From: Arcuatula senhousia
Lineage: Eukaryota > Mollusca > Bivalvia > Mytilida > Mytilidae
DNA: 64,000 nt
Direction: 5' to 3'
Assembly: GCA_963971305.1 (NCBI GenBank)
Contig: OZ020305.1
Location: forward strand, 901,001 to 965,000
The position numbers and the translations under genes are program-made. The stretch's first letter is position 1. Each line of letters starts with the position of its first letter. Shown piece by piece: positions 12,601 to 27,600 of this stretch. The notes under the pieces were generated by a model. That model ran no database searches. It was not told the origin of the DNA and saw only the letters and a list, made by a program, of their open reading frames with translations.

Positions 12601-15600
12601 GTGAGTGAAGCTCCCGACTGAACGGAGCATTTCTATTGTCTCTCTTTACTAACCTTCACCAATGAGTGTAGATTTAGTGTACAGTGAGTGAAGCTCCAGA
12701 CTGAACGGAGCATTTCTATTGTCTCCCTTTACTTACCTTCACCAATGAGTGTAGATTTAGTGTACAGTGAGTGAAGCACTCGACTGAGCAGAGCATTTCT
12801 ATTGTCTGCCTTTACTTACCTTCACCAATGAGTGTAGATTTAGTGTACAGTGAGTGAAGCTTCCAACTGAGCAGAGCATTTCTATTGTCTGCCTTTACTT
12901 ACCTTCATCAATGAGTGTACATTTAGTGTACAGTGAGTGAAGCTCCAGACTGAATGGAGCATTTCTGTTGTCTCCCTTTACTTACCTTCATCAATGAGTG
13001 TAGATTTAGTGTACAGTGAGTGAAGCTCCAGACTGAATGGAGCATTTCTGTTGTCTCCCTTTACTAACCTTCACCAATGAGTGTAGATTGAGTGTACAGT
13101 GAGTGAAGCTACCGACTTAACAGAGCATTTCTATTGTCTCCCTTTACTTACCTTCACCAATGAGAGTAGATTTAGTGTACAGTGAGTGAAGCTCCGGATC
13201 GATTAAATGGAACATTTCTATTGTCTGCGTTTACTAACCGTCACTAATGAGTGTAGATTAAGTGTACAGAGAGTGAAGCTCTCGACTGAATGGAGCATTT
13301 CTATTGTCTCCCTTTACTTACCTTCATCAATGAGTGTAGATTTAGTGTACAGAGAGTGAAACTACCGACTAAACAGAGCATTTCTATTGTCTCCCTTTAC
13401 TAACCTTCACCAATGAGTGTAGATTTAGTGTACAGTGAGTGAAGCTACCGACTAAACAGAGCATTTCTATTGTCTCCCTTTACTTACCTTCACCAATGAG
13501 TGTAGATTTAGTGTACAGTGAGTGAAGCTCCTGACTGAACGGAGCACTTCTATTGTCTCCCTTTACTAACCTTCATCAATGAGTGTAGATTTAGTGTACA
13601 GTGAGTGAAGCTCCCGAATGAATGGAGCATTTCTATTATCTCCCTTTACTTACCTTCATCAATGAGTGTAGATTTAGTGTACAGAGAGTGAAGCTCCTGA
13701 CTGAACGGAGCATTTCTATTGTCTCCCTTTACTAACCTTCACCAATGAGTGTAGATTTAGTGTACAGTGAGTGAAGCTACCGACTAAACAGAGCATTTCT
13801 ATTGTCTCCCTTTACTAACCCTCACTTATCAGTGTAGATTAAGTGTACAGAGAGTGAAGCTCTCGACTGAATGGAGCATTTCTATTGTCTCCCTTTACTA
13901 ACCTTCACCAATGAGTGTAGATTTAGTGTACAGTGAGTGAAGCTCCTGAATGAATGGAGCATTTCTATTGTCTCCCTTTACTTACCTTCATCAATGAGTG
14001 TAGATTTTGTGTACAGTGAGTGAAGCTCATGACTAAACAGAGCATTTCTATTGTCTCCCTTTACTTACCTTCATCAATGAGTGTAGATTTTGTGTACAGT
14101 GAGTGAAGCTCCTGACTAAACAGAGCATTTCTATTGTCTCCCTTTACTTACCTTCATCAATGAGTGTAGATTTAGTGTACAGTGAGTGAAGCTACCGACT
14201 AAACAGAGCATTTCTATTGTCTCCCTTTACTAACCTTCACCAATGAGAGTAGATTTAGTGTACAGAGAGTGAAGCTCCTGACTGAACGGAGCATTTCTAT
14301 TGTCTCCCTTTACTTACCTTCACCAATGAGTGTAGATTTAGTGTACAGTGAGTGAAGCTCCCGACTGAATGGAGCATTTCTATTGTCTCCCTTTACTTAC
14401 CTTCACCAATGAGTGTAGATTTAGTGTACAGTGAGTGAAGCTCCTGACTTAATGGAGCATTTCTGTTGTCTCCATTTACTTACCTTCACCAATGAGTGTA
14501 GATTTAGTGTACAGTGAGTGAAGCTCCCGACTAAACAGAGCATTTCTATTGTCTCCCTTTACTTACCTTCACCAATGAGTGTAGATTTAGTGTACAGTGA
14601 GTGAAGCTCCAGACTGAACGCAGCATTTCTATTGTCTCCCTTTACCTACCTTCATCATTGAGTGTAGATTTAGTGCACAGTGAGTGAAGCTCCCGACTGA
14701 ACAGAGCATTTCTATTGTCTCCCTTTACTAACCTTCACCAATGAGTGTAGATTTAGTGTACAGTGAGTGAAGCTCCCGACTGAATGGAGCATTTCTATTG
14801 TCTCCCTTTACTTACCTTCACCAATGAGTGTAGATTTAGTGTACAGTGAGTGAAGCTCCCGACTGAACGGAGCATTTCTATTGTCTCCCTTTACCAACCT
14901 TCACCAATGAGTGTAGATTTAGTGTACAGTGAGTGAAGCTCCCGACTGAACAGAGCATTTCTATTGTCTCCCTTTACTTACCTTCACCAATGAGTGTAGA
15001 TTTAGTGTACAGTGAGTGAAGCTCCCGACTGAATGGAGCATTTCTATTGTCTCCCTTTACTTACCTTCACCAATGAGTGTAGATTTAGTGTACAGTGAGT
15101 GAAGCTCCCGACTGAATGGAGCATTTCTATTGTCTCCCTTTACTTACCTTCACCAATGAGTGTAGATTTAGTGTACAGTGAGTGAAGCTCCCGACTGAAC
15201 GGAGCATTTCTATTGTCTCCCTTTACCAACCTTCACCAATGAGTGTAGATTTAGTGTACAGTGAGTGAAGCTCACGACTGAACGGAGCATTTCTATTGTC
15301 TCCCTTTACTAACCTTCACCAATGAGTGTAGATTTAGTGTACAGAGAGTGAATCTCCCGACTGAACGGAGCATTTCTATTGTCTCCCTTTATTTACCTTC
15401 ACCAATGAGTGTAGATTTAGTTTACAGTGAGTGAAGCTCCCGACTGAATGGAGCATTTCTATTGTTTCCCTTTACTAACCTTCACCAATGGGTGTAGATT
15501 TAGTGTACAGTGAGTGAAGCTCCCGACTGAACGGAGCATTTCTATTGTCTCCCTTTATTTATCTTCACCAATGAGTGTAGATTTAGTGTACAATGAGTGA

Positions 15601-18600
15601 AGCTCTCGACTGAATGGATCATTTCTATTGTCTCCCTTTATTTACCTTCACCAATGAGTGTAGATTTAGTGTACAGTGAGTGAAGCTCCCGACTGAACAG
15701 AGCATTTCTATTGTCTCCCTTTACTGCCCTTCACCAATGAGTGTAGATTTAGTGTACAGTGAGTGAAGCTCCCGACTGAACGGAGCATTTCTATTGTCTC
15801 CCTTTACTTACCTTCACCAATGAGTGTAGATTTAGTGTACAGTGAGTGAAGCTCCCGACTGAACGGAGCATTTCTATTGTCTCCCTTTACTTACCTTCAC
15901 CAATGAGTGTAGATTTAGTGTACAGAGAGTGAAGCTCCCGACTGAATGGAGCATTTCTATTGTTTCCCTTTACTAACCTTCACCAATGAGTGTAGATTTA
16001 GTGTACAGTGAGTGAAGCTCCCGACTGAACGGAGCATTTCTATTGTCTCCCTTTACTTACCTTCACCAATGAGTGTAGATTTAGTGTACAGAGAGTGAAG
16101 CTCCTGACTGAACGGAGCATTTCTATTGTCTCCCTTTACTTACCTTCACCAATGAGTATGGATTTAGTGTACAGTGAGTGAAGCTCCCGACTGTATGGAG
16201 CATTTCTTATGTCACCCTTTACTTACCTTCACCAATGAGTGTAGATTTAGTGTACAGTGAGTGAAGCTCCCGACTGAACGGAGCATTTCTATTGTCTCCC
16301 TTTACTTACCTTCACCAATGAGTGTAGATTTAGTGTACAGTGAGTGAAGCTCCCGACTGAACGGAGCATTTCTATTGTCTCCCTTTACTTACCTTCACCA
16401 ATGAGTGTAGATTTAGTGTACAGTGAGTGAAGCTCCCGACTGAACGGAGCATTTCTATTGTCTCCCTTTACTTACCTTCACCAATGAGTGTAGATTTAGT
16501 GTACAGAGAGTGAAGCTCCCGACTGAATGGAGCATTTCTATTGTTTCCCTTTACTAACCTTCACCAATGAGTGTAGATTTAGTGTACAGTGAGTGAAGCT
16601 CCCGACTGAACGGAGCATTTCTATTGTCTCCCTTTACTTACCTTCACCAATGAGTGTAGATTTAGTGTACAGAGAGTGAAGCTCCTGACTGAACGGAGCA
16701 TTTCTATTGTCTCCCTTTACTTACCTTCACCAATGAGTATGGATTTAGTGTACAGTGAGTGAAGCTCCCGACTGTATGGAGCATTTCTTATGTCACCCTT
16801 TACTTACCTTCACCAATGAGTGTAGATTTAGTGTACAGTGAGTGAAGCTCCCGACTGAACGGAGCATTTCTATTGTCTCCCTTTACTTACCTTCACCAAT
16901 GAGTGTAGATTTAGTGTACAGTGAGTGAAGCTCCCAACTGAACGGAGCATTTCTATTGTCTCCCTTTACTAACCTTCACCAATGAGTATGGATTTAGTGT
17001 ACAGTGATTGAAGCTTCCGACTGAATGGAGCATTTTTATTGTATACCTTTACTAACCTTCACCAATGAGTGTAGATTTAGTGTACAGCGAGTGAAGCTCC
17101 TGACTGAAGGGAGCATTTCTATTGTCTCCCTTTACTAACCTTCACCAATGAGTATGGATTTAGTGTACAGTGATTGAAGCTTCCGACTGAATGGAGCATT
17201 TTTATTGTATACCTTTACTAACCTTCACCAATGAGTGTAGATTTAGTGTACAGCGAGTGAAGCTCCTGACTGAAGGGAGCATTTCTATTGTCTCCCTTTA
17301 CCAACCTTCACCAATGAGTGTAGATTTAGTGTACAGTGAGTGAAGCTCCTGACTGAATGGAGCATTTCTATTGTCTCCCTTTACCAACCTTCACCAATGA
17401 GTGTAGATTTAGTGTACAGTGAGTGAAGCTCCTGACTGAATGGAGCATTTCTATTGTCTCCCTTTACCAACCTTCACCAATGAGTGTAGATTTAGTGTAC
17501 AGCGAGTGAAGCTCTCGACTGAACGGAGCATTTCTATTGTCTTCCTTTACTAACCTTCACCAATGAGTGTAGATTTAGTGTACAGTGAGTGAAGCTCCCG
17601 ACTGAACGGAGCATTTCTATTGTCTCCCTTTACTTACCTTCACCAATGAGTGTAGATTTAGTGTACAGTGAGTGAAGCTCCCGACTGAACGGAGCATTTC
17701 TATTGTCTCCCTTTACCAACCTTCACCAATGAGTGTAGGTTTAGTGTACAGTGAGTGAAGCTCACGACTGAACGGAGCATTTCTATTGTCTCCCTTTACT
17801 TACCTTCACCAATGAGTGTAGATTTAGTGTACAGTGAGTGAAGCTCCCGACTGAACGGAGCATTTCTATTGTTTCCCTTTACTAACCTTCACCAATGGGT
17901 GTAGATTTAGTGTACAGTGAGTGAAGCTCCCGACTGAACGGAGCATTTCTATTGTCTCCCTTTATTTACCTTCACCAATGAGTGTAGATTTAGTGTACAA
18001 TGAGTGAAGCTCGCGACTGAATGGAGCATTTCTATTGTCTCCCTTTATTTACCTTCACCAATGAGTGTAGATTTAGTTTACAGTGAGTGAAGCTCCCGAC
18101 TGAACGGAGCATTTCTATTGTCTCCCTTTACTTACCTTCACCAATGAGTGTAGATTTAGTGTACAGAGAGTGAAGCTCCCGACTGAATGGAGCATTTCTA
18201 TTGTTTCCCTTTACTAACCTTCACCAATGAGTGTAGATTTAGTGTACAGTGAGTGAAGCTCCCGACTGAACGGAGCATTTCTATTGTCTCCCTTTACTTA
18301 CCTTCACCAATGAGTGTAGATTTAGTGTACAGTGAGTGAAGCTCCCGACTGAACGGAGCATTTCTATTGTCTCCCTTTACTTACCTTCACCAATGAGTGT
18401 AGATTTAGTGTACAGAGAGTGAAGCTCCTGACTGAACGGAGCATTTCTGTTGTCTCCCTTTACTTACCTTCACCAATGAGTGTAGATTTAGTGTACAGTG
18501 AGTGAAGCTCCCGACTGAACGGAGCATTTCTATTGTCTCCCTTTACTGACCTTCACCAATGAGTGTAGATTTAGTGTACAGTGAGTGAAGCTCCCGACTG

Positions 18601-21600
18601 AACGGAGCATTTCTATTGTCTCCCTTTACTTACCTTCACCAATGAGTGTAGATTTAGTGTACAGTGAGTGAAGCTCCTGACTGAATGGAGCATTTCTATT
18701 GTCTCCCTTTACTTACCTTCACCAATGAGTGTAGATTTAGTGTACAGTGAGTGAAGCTCCCGACTGAATGGAGCATTTCTATTGTCTCCCTTTACTTACC
18801 TTCACCAATGAGTGTAGATTTAGTGTACAGTGAGTGAAGCTCTGGACTGAATGGAGCATTTCTATTGTCTCCCTTTACTTACCTTCATCAATGAGTGTAG
18901 ATTAAGTGTACAGAGAGTGAAGCTCTCGACTGAATGGAGCATTTCTATTGTCTCCCTTTACTTACCTTCACGAATGAGTGTAGATTTAGTGTACAGTGAG
19001 TGAAGCTCCCGACTGAATGGAGCATTTCTATTGTCTCCCTTTACTTACCTTCACCAATGAGTGTAGATTTAGTGTACAGTGAGTGAAGCTCCCGACTGAA
19101 CGAAGCATTTCTATTGTCTCCCTTTACTTACCTTCATCAATGAGTGTAGATTTAGTGTACAGTGAGTGAAGCTACCAACTGAATGGAGCATTTCTATTGT
19201 CTCCCTTTACTAATCTTCACCAATGAGTGTAGATTTAGTGTACAGTGAGTGAAGCTCCTGACTGAACGGAGCATTTCTATTGTCTCCCTTTACTAACCTT
19301 CACCAATGAGTGTAGATAAAGTGTACAGTGAGTGAAGCTCCCGACTGAACGGAGCATTTTTATTGTCTCCCTTTACTTATCTTCACCAATGAGTGTAGAT
19401 TTAGAGTACAGTGAGTGAAGCTCTTGACTGAACAGAGCATTTTTATTGTCTCCCTTTACTTACCTTCAACAATGAGTGTAGATTTAGTGTGCAGTGAGTG
19501 AAGCTCCCGACTGAACGGAGCATTTCTATTGTCTCCCTTTACTGACCTTCACCAATGAGTGTAGATTTAGTGTACAGTGAGTGAAGCTCCCGACTGAACA
19601 GAGCATTTCTATTGTCTCCCTTTACTTACCTTCACCAATGAGTGTAGATTTAGTGTGCAGTGAGTGAAGCTCTCAACTGAACGGAGCATTTCTATTGTCT
19701 CCCTTTACTTACCTTCACAAATGAGTGTAAATTTAGTGTACAGAGAGTGAAGCTCCCGACTGAATGGAGCATTTCTATTGTCTCCCTTTACTTACCTTCA
19801 CCAATGAGTGTAGATTTAGTGTATAGTGAGTGAAGCTCCCGACTGAACGGAGCATTTCTATTATCTCCCTTTACTAACCTTCACCAATGAGTGTAGATTT
19901 AGTGTACAGTGAGTGGAGCTCCTGACTGAACGGAGCATTTCTATTGTCTCCCTTTACCAACCTTCACCAATGAGTGTAGATTTAGTGTACAGTGAGTGAA
20001 GCTCCCGACTGAACGGAGCATTTTTATTGTCTCCCTTTACTTACCTTCAACAATGAGTGTAGATTTAGTGTACAGTGAGTGAAGCTCCTGACTGAATGGA
20101 GCATTTCTATTGTCTCCCTTTACCAACCTTCACCAATGAGTGTAGATTTAGTGTACAGTGAGTGAAGCTCCCGACTGAACGGAGCATTTCTATTGTCTCC
20201 CTTTACTTACCTTCACCAATGGGTGTAGATTTAGTGTACAGAGAGTGAAGCTCCCGACTGAATGGAGCATTTCTATTGTTTCCCTTTACTAACCTTCACC
20301 AATGAGTGTAGATTTAGTGTACAGTGAGTGAAGCTCCCGACTGAACGGAGCTTTTCTATTGTCTCCCTTTACTTACCTTCAACAATGAGTGTAGATTTAG
20401 TGTACAGTGAGTGAAGCTCTGGACTGAACGGAGCATTTCTATTGTGTCCCTTTACTTACCTTCACCAATGAGTGTAGATTTAGTGTACAGAGAGTGAAGC
20501 TCCTGACTGAATGGAGCATTTCTATTGTCTCCCTTTACTAACCTCCACCAATGAATGTAGATTTAGTGTACAGTGAGTGAAGCTCTGGACTGGACGGAGC
20601 ATTTCTATTGTCTCCCTTTACTAACCTTCACCAATGATTGTAGATTTAGTGTACAGTGAGTGAAGCTCCCGACTGAACAGAGCATTTCTATTGTCTCCCT
20701 TTACTTACCTTCACCAATGAGTGTAGATTTAGTGTACAGAGAGTGAAGTTCCCGACTGAATGGAGCATTTCTATTGTCTTCCTTTACTTACCTTCACCAA
20801 TGAGTGTAGATTTAGTGTACAGTGAGTGAAGCTCCCGACTGAATGGAGCATTTCTATTGTCTCCCTTTACTTACCTTTACCAATGAGTGTAGATTTAGTG
20901 TACAGTGAGTGAAACTCCCGACTGAATGGAGCATTTTTATTGTCTCCCTTTACTAACCTTCACCAATGAGTGTAGATTTAGTGTACAGTGAGTGAAGCTC
21001 CCGACTGAAAGGAGCATTTCTATTGTCTCCCTTAACTAACCTTCACCAATGAGTGTAGAATTAGTGTACAGTGAGTGAAGCTCCCGACTGAACCGAGCAT
21101 TTCCATTGTCTGCCTTTACTAACCTTCACCAATGAGTGTAGATTTAGTGTACAGTGAGTGAAGCTCCCGACTGAAAGGAGCATTTCTATTGTCTCCCTTT
21201 ACTAACCTTCACCAATGAGTGTAGATTTAGTGTACAGTGAGTGAAGCTCCTGAGTGAACCGAGCATTTCCATTGTCTGCCTTTACTAACCTTCACCAATG
21301 AGTGTAGATTTAGTGTACAGTGAGTGAAGCTCTGGACTGAACAGAGCATTTCTATTGTCTCCCTTTACTTACCTTCACCAATGAGTGTAGATTTAGTGTA
21401 CAGTGAGTGAAGCTCCCGACTGAACGGAGCATTTCTATTGTCTCCCTTTACTGACCTTCACCAATGAGTGTAGATTTAGTGTACAGTGAGTGAAGCTCCC
21501 GACTGAACGGAGCATTTCTATTGTCTCCCTTTACTTACCTTCACCAATGAGTGTAGATTTAGAGTACAGTGAGTGAAGCTCTTGACTGAACAGAGCATTT

Positions 21601-24600
21601 CTATTGTCTCCCTTTACTTACCTTCACCAATGAGTGTAGATTTAGTGTACAGAGAGTGAAGCTCCCGACTGAATGGAGCATTTCTATTGTTTCCCTTTAC
21701 TAACCTTCACCAATGAGTGTAGATTTAGTGTACAGTGAGTGAAGCTCCCGACTGAACGGAGCATTTCTATTGTCTCCCTTTACTTACCTTCACCAATGAG
21801 TGTAGATTTAGTGTACAGTGAGTGAAGCTCCCGACTGAACGGAGCATTTCTATTGTCTCCCTTTACTTACCTTCACCAATGAGTGTAGATTTAGTGTACA
21901 GAGAGTGAAGCTCCTGACTGAACGGAGCATTTCTGTTGTCTCCCTTTACTTACCTTCACCAATGAGTGTAGATTTAGTGTACAGTGAGTGAAGCTCCCGA
22001 CTGAACGGAGCATTTCTATTGTCTCCCTTTACTGACCTTCACCAATGAGTGTAGATTTAGTGTACAGTGAGTGAAGCTCCCGACTGAACGGAGCATTTCT
22101 ATTGTCTCCCTTTACTTACCTTCACCAATGAGTGTAGATTTAGTGTACAGTGAGTGAAGCTCCTGACTGAATGGAGCATTTCTATTGTCTCCCTTTACTT
22201 ACCTTCACCAATGAGTGTAGATTTAGTGTACAGTGAGTGAAGCTCCCGACTGAATGGAGCATTTCTATTGTCTCCCTTTACTAACCTTCACCAATGAGTG
22301 TAGATTTAGTGTACAGAGAGTGAAGCTCCCGACTGAAAGGAGCATTTCTATTGTCTCCCTTTACTAACCTTCACCAATGAGTGTAGATTTAGTGTACAGT
22401 GAGTGAAGCTCCTGAGTGAACCGAGCATTTCCATTGTCTGCCTTTACTAACCTTCACCAATGAGTGTAGATTTAGTGTACAGTGAGTGAAGCTCTGGACT
22501 GAACGGAGCATTTCTATTGTCTCCCTTTACTTACCTTCACCAATGAGTGTAGATTTAGTGTACAGTGAGTGAAGCTCCCGACTGAACGGCGCATTTCTAT
22601 TGTCTCCCTTTACTGACCTTCACCAATGAGTGTAGATTTAGTGTACAGTGAGTGAAGCTCCCGACTGAACGGAGCATTTCTATTGTCTCCCTTTACTTAC
22701 CTTCACCAATGAGTGTAGATTTAGTGTGCAGTGAGTGAAGCTCCCGACTGAACGGAGCATTTCTATTGTCTCCCTTTACTGACCTTCACCAATGAGTGTA
22801 GATTTAGTGTACAGGGAGTGAAGCTCCCGACTGAACGGAGCATTTCTATTGTCTCCCTTTACTTACCTTCATCAATGAGTGTAGATTAAGTGTACAGAGA
22901 GTGAAGCTCTCGACTGAATGGAGCATTTCTATTGTCTCCCTTTACTTACCTTCACGAATGAGTGTAGATTTAGTGTACAGTGAGTGAAGCTCCCGACTGA
23001 ATGGAGCATTTCTATTGTCTCCCTTTACTTACCTTCACCAATGAGTGTAGATTTAGTGTACAGTGAGTGAAGCTCCCGACTGAACGAAGCATTTCTATTG
23101 TCTCCCTTTACTTACCTTCATCAATGAGTGTAGATTTAGTGTACAGTGAGTGAAGCTACCAACTGAATGGAGCATTTCTATTGTCTCCCTTTACTAATCT
23201 TCACCAATGAGTGTAGATTTAGTGTACAGTGAGTGAAGCTCCTGACTGAACGGAGCATTTCTATTGTCTCCCTTTACTAACCTTCACCAATGAGTGTAGA
23301 TAAAGTGTACAGTGAGTGAAGCTCCCGACTGAACGGAGCATTTTTATTGTCTCCCTTTACTTATCTTCACCAATGAGTGTAGATTTAGAGTACAGTGAGT
23401 GAAGCTCTTGACTGAACAGAGCATTTTTATTGTCTCCCTTTACTTACCTTCAACAATGAGTGTAGATTTAGTGTGCAGTGAGTGAAGCTCCCGACTGAAC
23501 GGAGCATTTCTATTGTCTCCCTTTACTGACCTTCACCAATGAGTGTAGATTTAGTGTACAGTGAGTGAAGCTCCCGACTGAACAGAGCATTTCTATTGTC
23601 TCCCTTTACTTACCTTCACCAATGAGTGTAGATTTAGTGTGCAGTGAGTGAAGCTCTCAACTGCACGGAGCATTTCTATTGTCTCCCTTTACTTACCTTC
23701 ACAAATGAGTGTAAATTTAGTGTACAGAGAGTGAAGCTCCCGACTGAATGGAGCATTTCTATTGTCTCCCTTTACTTACCTTCACCAATGAGTGTAGATT
23801 TAGTGTATAGTGAGTGAAGCTCCCGACTGAACGGAGCATTTCTATTATCTCCCTTTACTAACCTTCACCAATGAGTGTAGATTTAGTGTACAGTGAGTGG
23901 AGCTCCTGACTGAACGGAGCATTTCTATTGTCTCCCTTTACCAACCTTCACCAATGAGTGTAGATTTAGTGTACAGTGAGTGAAGCTCCCGACTGAACGG
24001 AGCATTTTTATTGTCTCCCTTTACTTACCTTCAACAATGAGTGTAGATTTAGTGTACAGTGAGTGAAGCTCCTGACTGAATGGAGCATTTCTATTGTCTC
24101 CCTTTACCAACCTTCACCAATGAGTGTAGATTTAGTGTACAGTGAGTGAAGCTCCCGACTGAACGGAGCATTTCTATTGTCTCCCTTTACTTACCTTCAC
24201 CAATGGGTGTAGATTTAGTGTACAGAGAGTGAAGCTCCCGACTGAATGGAGCATTTCTATTGTTTCCCTTTACTAACCTTCACCAATGAGTGTAGATTTA
24301 GTGTACAGTGAGTGAAGCTCCCGACTGAACGGAGCTTTTCTATTGTCTCCCTTTACTTACCTTCAACAATGAGTGTAGATTTAGTGTACAGTGAGTGAAG
24401 CTCTGGACTGAACGGAGCATTTCTATTGTGTCCCTTTACTTACCTTCACCAATGAGTGTAGATTTAGTGTACAGAGAGTGAAGCTCCTGACTGAATGGAG
24501 CATTTCTATTGTCTCCCTTTACTAACCTCCACCAATGAATGTAGATTTAGTGTACAGTGAGTGAAGCTCTGGACTGGACGGAGCATTTCTATTGTCTCCC

Positions 24601-27600
24601 TTTACTAACCTTCACCAATGATTGTAGATTTAGTGTACAGTGAGTGAAGCTCCCGACTGAACAGAGCATTTCTATTGTCTCCCTTTACTTACCTTCACCA
24701 ATGAGTGTAGATTTAGTGTACAGAGAGTGAAGTTCCCGACTGAATGGAGCATTTCTATTGTCTTCCTTTACTTACCTTCACCAATGAGTGTAGATTTAGT
24801 GTACAGTGAGTGAAGCTCCCGACTGAATGGAGCATTTCTATTGTCTCCCTTTACTTACCTTTACCAATGAGTGTAGATTTAGTGTACAGTGAGTGAAACT
24901 CCCGACTGAATGGAGCATTTTTATTGTCTCCCTTTACTAACCTTCACCAATGAGTGTAGATTTAGTGTACAGTGAGTGAAGCTCCCGACTGAAAGGAGCA
25001 TTTCTATTGTCTCCCTTAACTAACCTTCACCAATGAGTGTAGAATTAGTGTACAGTGAGTGAAGCTCCCGACTGAACCGAGCATTTCCATTGTCTGCCTT
25101 TACTAACCTTCACCAATGAGTGTAGATTTAGTGTACAGTGAGTGAAGCTCCCGACTGAAAGGAGCATTTCTATTGTCTCCCTTTACTAACCTTCACCAAT
25201 GAGTGTAGATTTAGTGTACAGTGAGTGAAGCTCCTGAGTGAACCGAGCATTTCCATTGTCTGCCTTTACTAACCTTCACCAATGAGTGTAGATTTAGTGT
25301 ACAGTGAGTGAAGCTCTGGACTGAACAGAGCATTTCTATTGTCTCCCTTTACTTACCTTCACCAATGAGTGTAGATTTAGTGTACAGTGAGTGAAGCTCC
25401 CGACTGAACGGAGCATTTCTATTGTCTCCCTTTACTGACCTTCACCAATGAGTGTAGATTTAGTGTACAGTGAGTGAAGCTCCCGACTGAACGGAGCATT
25501 TCTATTGTCTCCCTTTACTTACCTTCACCAATGAGTGTAGATTTAGAGTACAGTGAGTGAAGCTCTTGACTGAACAGAGCATTTTTATTGTCTCCCTTTA
25601 CTTACCTTCAACAATGAGTGTAGATTTAGTGTATAGTGAGTGAAGCTCTCAACTGAACGGAGCATTTCTATTGTCTCCCTTTACTGACCTTCACCAATGA
25701 GTGTAAATTTAGTGTACAGTGAGTGAAGCTCCCGACTGAACGGAGCTTTTCTATTGTCTCCCTTTACTTACCTTCAACAATGAGTGTAGATTTAGTGTAC
25801 AGTGAGTGAAGCTCTGGACTGAACGGAGCATTTCTATTGTGTCCCTTTACTTACCTTCACCAATGAGTGTAGATTTAGTGTACAGAGAGTGAAGCTCCTG
25901 ACTGAACGGAGCATTTCTATTGTCTCCCTTTACTAACCTCCACCAATGAGTGTAGATTAAGTGTACAGTGAGTGAAGCTCTGGACTGAACGGAGCATTTC
26001 TATTGTCTCCCTTTACTAACCTTCACCAATGATTGTAGATTTAGTGTACAGTGAGTGAAGCTCCCGACTGAACAGAGCATTTCTATTGTCTCCCTTTACT
26101 TACCTTCACCAATGAGTGTAGATTTAGTGTACAGAGAGTGAAGTTCCCGACTGAATGGAGCATTTCTATTGTCTTCCTTTACTGACCTTCACCAATGAGT
26201 GTAGATTTAGTGTACAGTGAGTGAAGCTCCTGACTGAAAGGAGCATTTCTATTGTCTCCCTTTACTAACCTTCACCAATGAGTGTAGATTTAGTGTACAG
26301 AGAGTGAAGCTCCCGACTGAAAGGAGCATTTCTATTGTCTCCCTTTACTAACCTTCACCAATGAGTGTAGATTTAGTGTACAGTGAGTGAAGCTCCTGAG
26401 TGAACCGAGCATTTCCATTGTCTGCCTTTACTAACCTTCACCAATGAGTGTAGATTTAGTGTACAGTGAGTGAAGCTCTGGACTGAACGGAGCATTTCTA
26501 TTGTCTCCCTTTACTTACCTTCACCAATGAGTGTAGATTTAGTGTACAGTGAGTGAAGCTCCCGACTGAACGGCGCATTTCTATTGTCTCCCTTTACTGA
26601 CCTTCACCAATGAGTGTAGATTTAGTGTACAGTGAGTGAAGCTCCCGACTGAACGGAGCATTTCTATTGTCTCCCTTTACTTACCTTCACCAATGAGTGT
26701 AGATTTAGTGTGCAGTGAGTGAAGCTCCCGACTGAACGGAGCATTTCTATTGTCTCCCTTTACTGACCTTCACCAATGAGTGTAGATTTAGTGTACAGGG
26801 AGTGAAGCTCCCGACTGAACGGAGCATTTCTATTGTCTCCCTTTACTTACCTTCACCAATGAGTGTAGATTTAGTGTACAGCGAGTGAAGCTCCCGACTG
26901 AATGGAGCATTTCTATTGTCTCCCTTTACTTACCTTCACCAATGAGTGTAGATTTAGTGTACAGTGAGTGAAGCTCCCGACTGAACGAAGCATTTCTATT
27001 GTCTCCCTTTACTTACCTTCATCAATGAGTGTAGATTTAGTGTACAGTGAGTGAAGCTACCAACTGAATGTAGCATTTCTATTGTCTCCCTTTACTTATC
27101 TTCACCAATGAGTGTAGATTTAGTTTACAGTGAGTGAAGCTCCCAACTGAATGGAGCATTTCTATTGTCTCCCTTTACTAATCTTCACCAATGAGTGTAG
27201 ATTTAGTGTACAGTGAGTGAAGCTCCTGACTGAACGGAGCATTTCTATTGTCTCCCTTTACTAACCTTCACCAATGAGTGTAGATTAAGTGTACAGTGAG
27301 TGAAGCTCCCGACTGAATGGAGCATTTCTATTGTCTCCCTTTACTTACCTTCACCAATGAGTGTAGATTTAGTGTATAGTGAGTCAAGCTCTCAACTGAA
27401 CGGAGCATTTCTATTGTCTCCCTTTACTTACCTTCACCAATGAGTGTAGATTTAGTGTACAGTGAGTGAAGCTCCCGACTGAACGGAGCTTTTCTATTGT
27501 CTCCCTTTACTTATTTTCAACAATGAGTGTAGATTTAGTGTACAGTGAGTGAAGCTCTGGACTGAACGGAGCATTTCTATTGTGTCCCTTTACTTACCTT

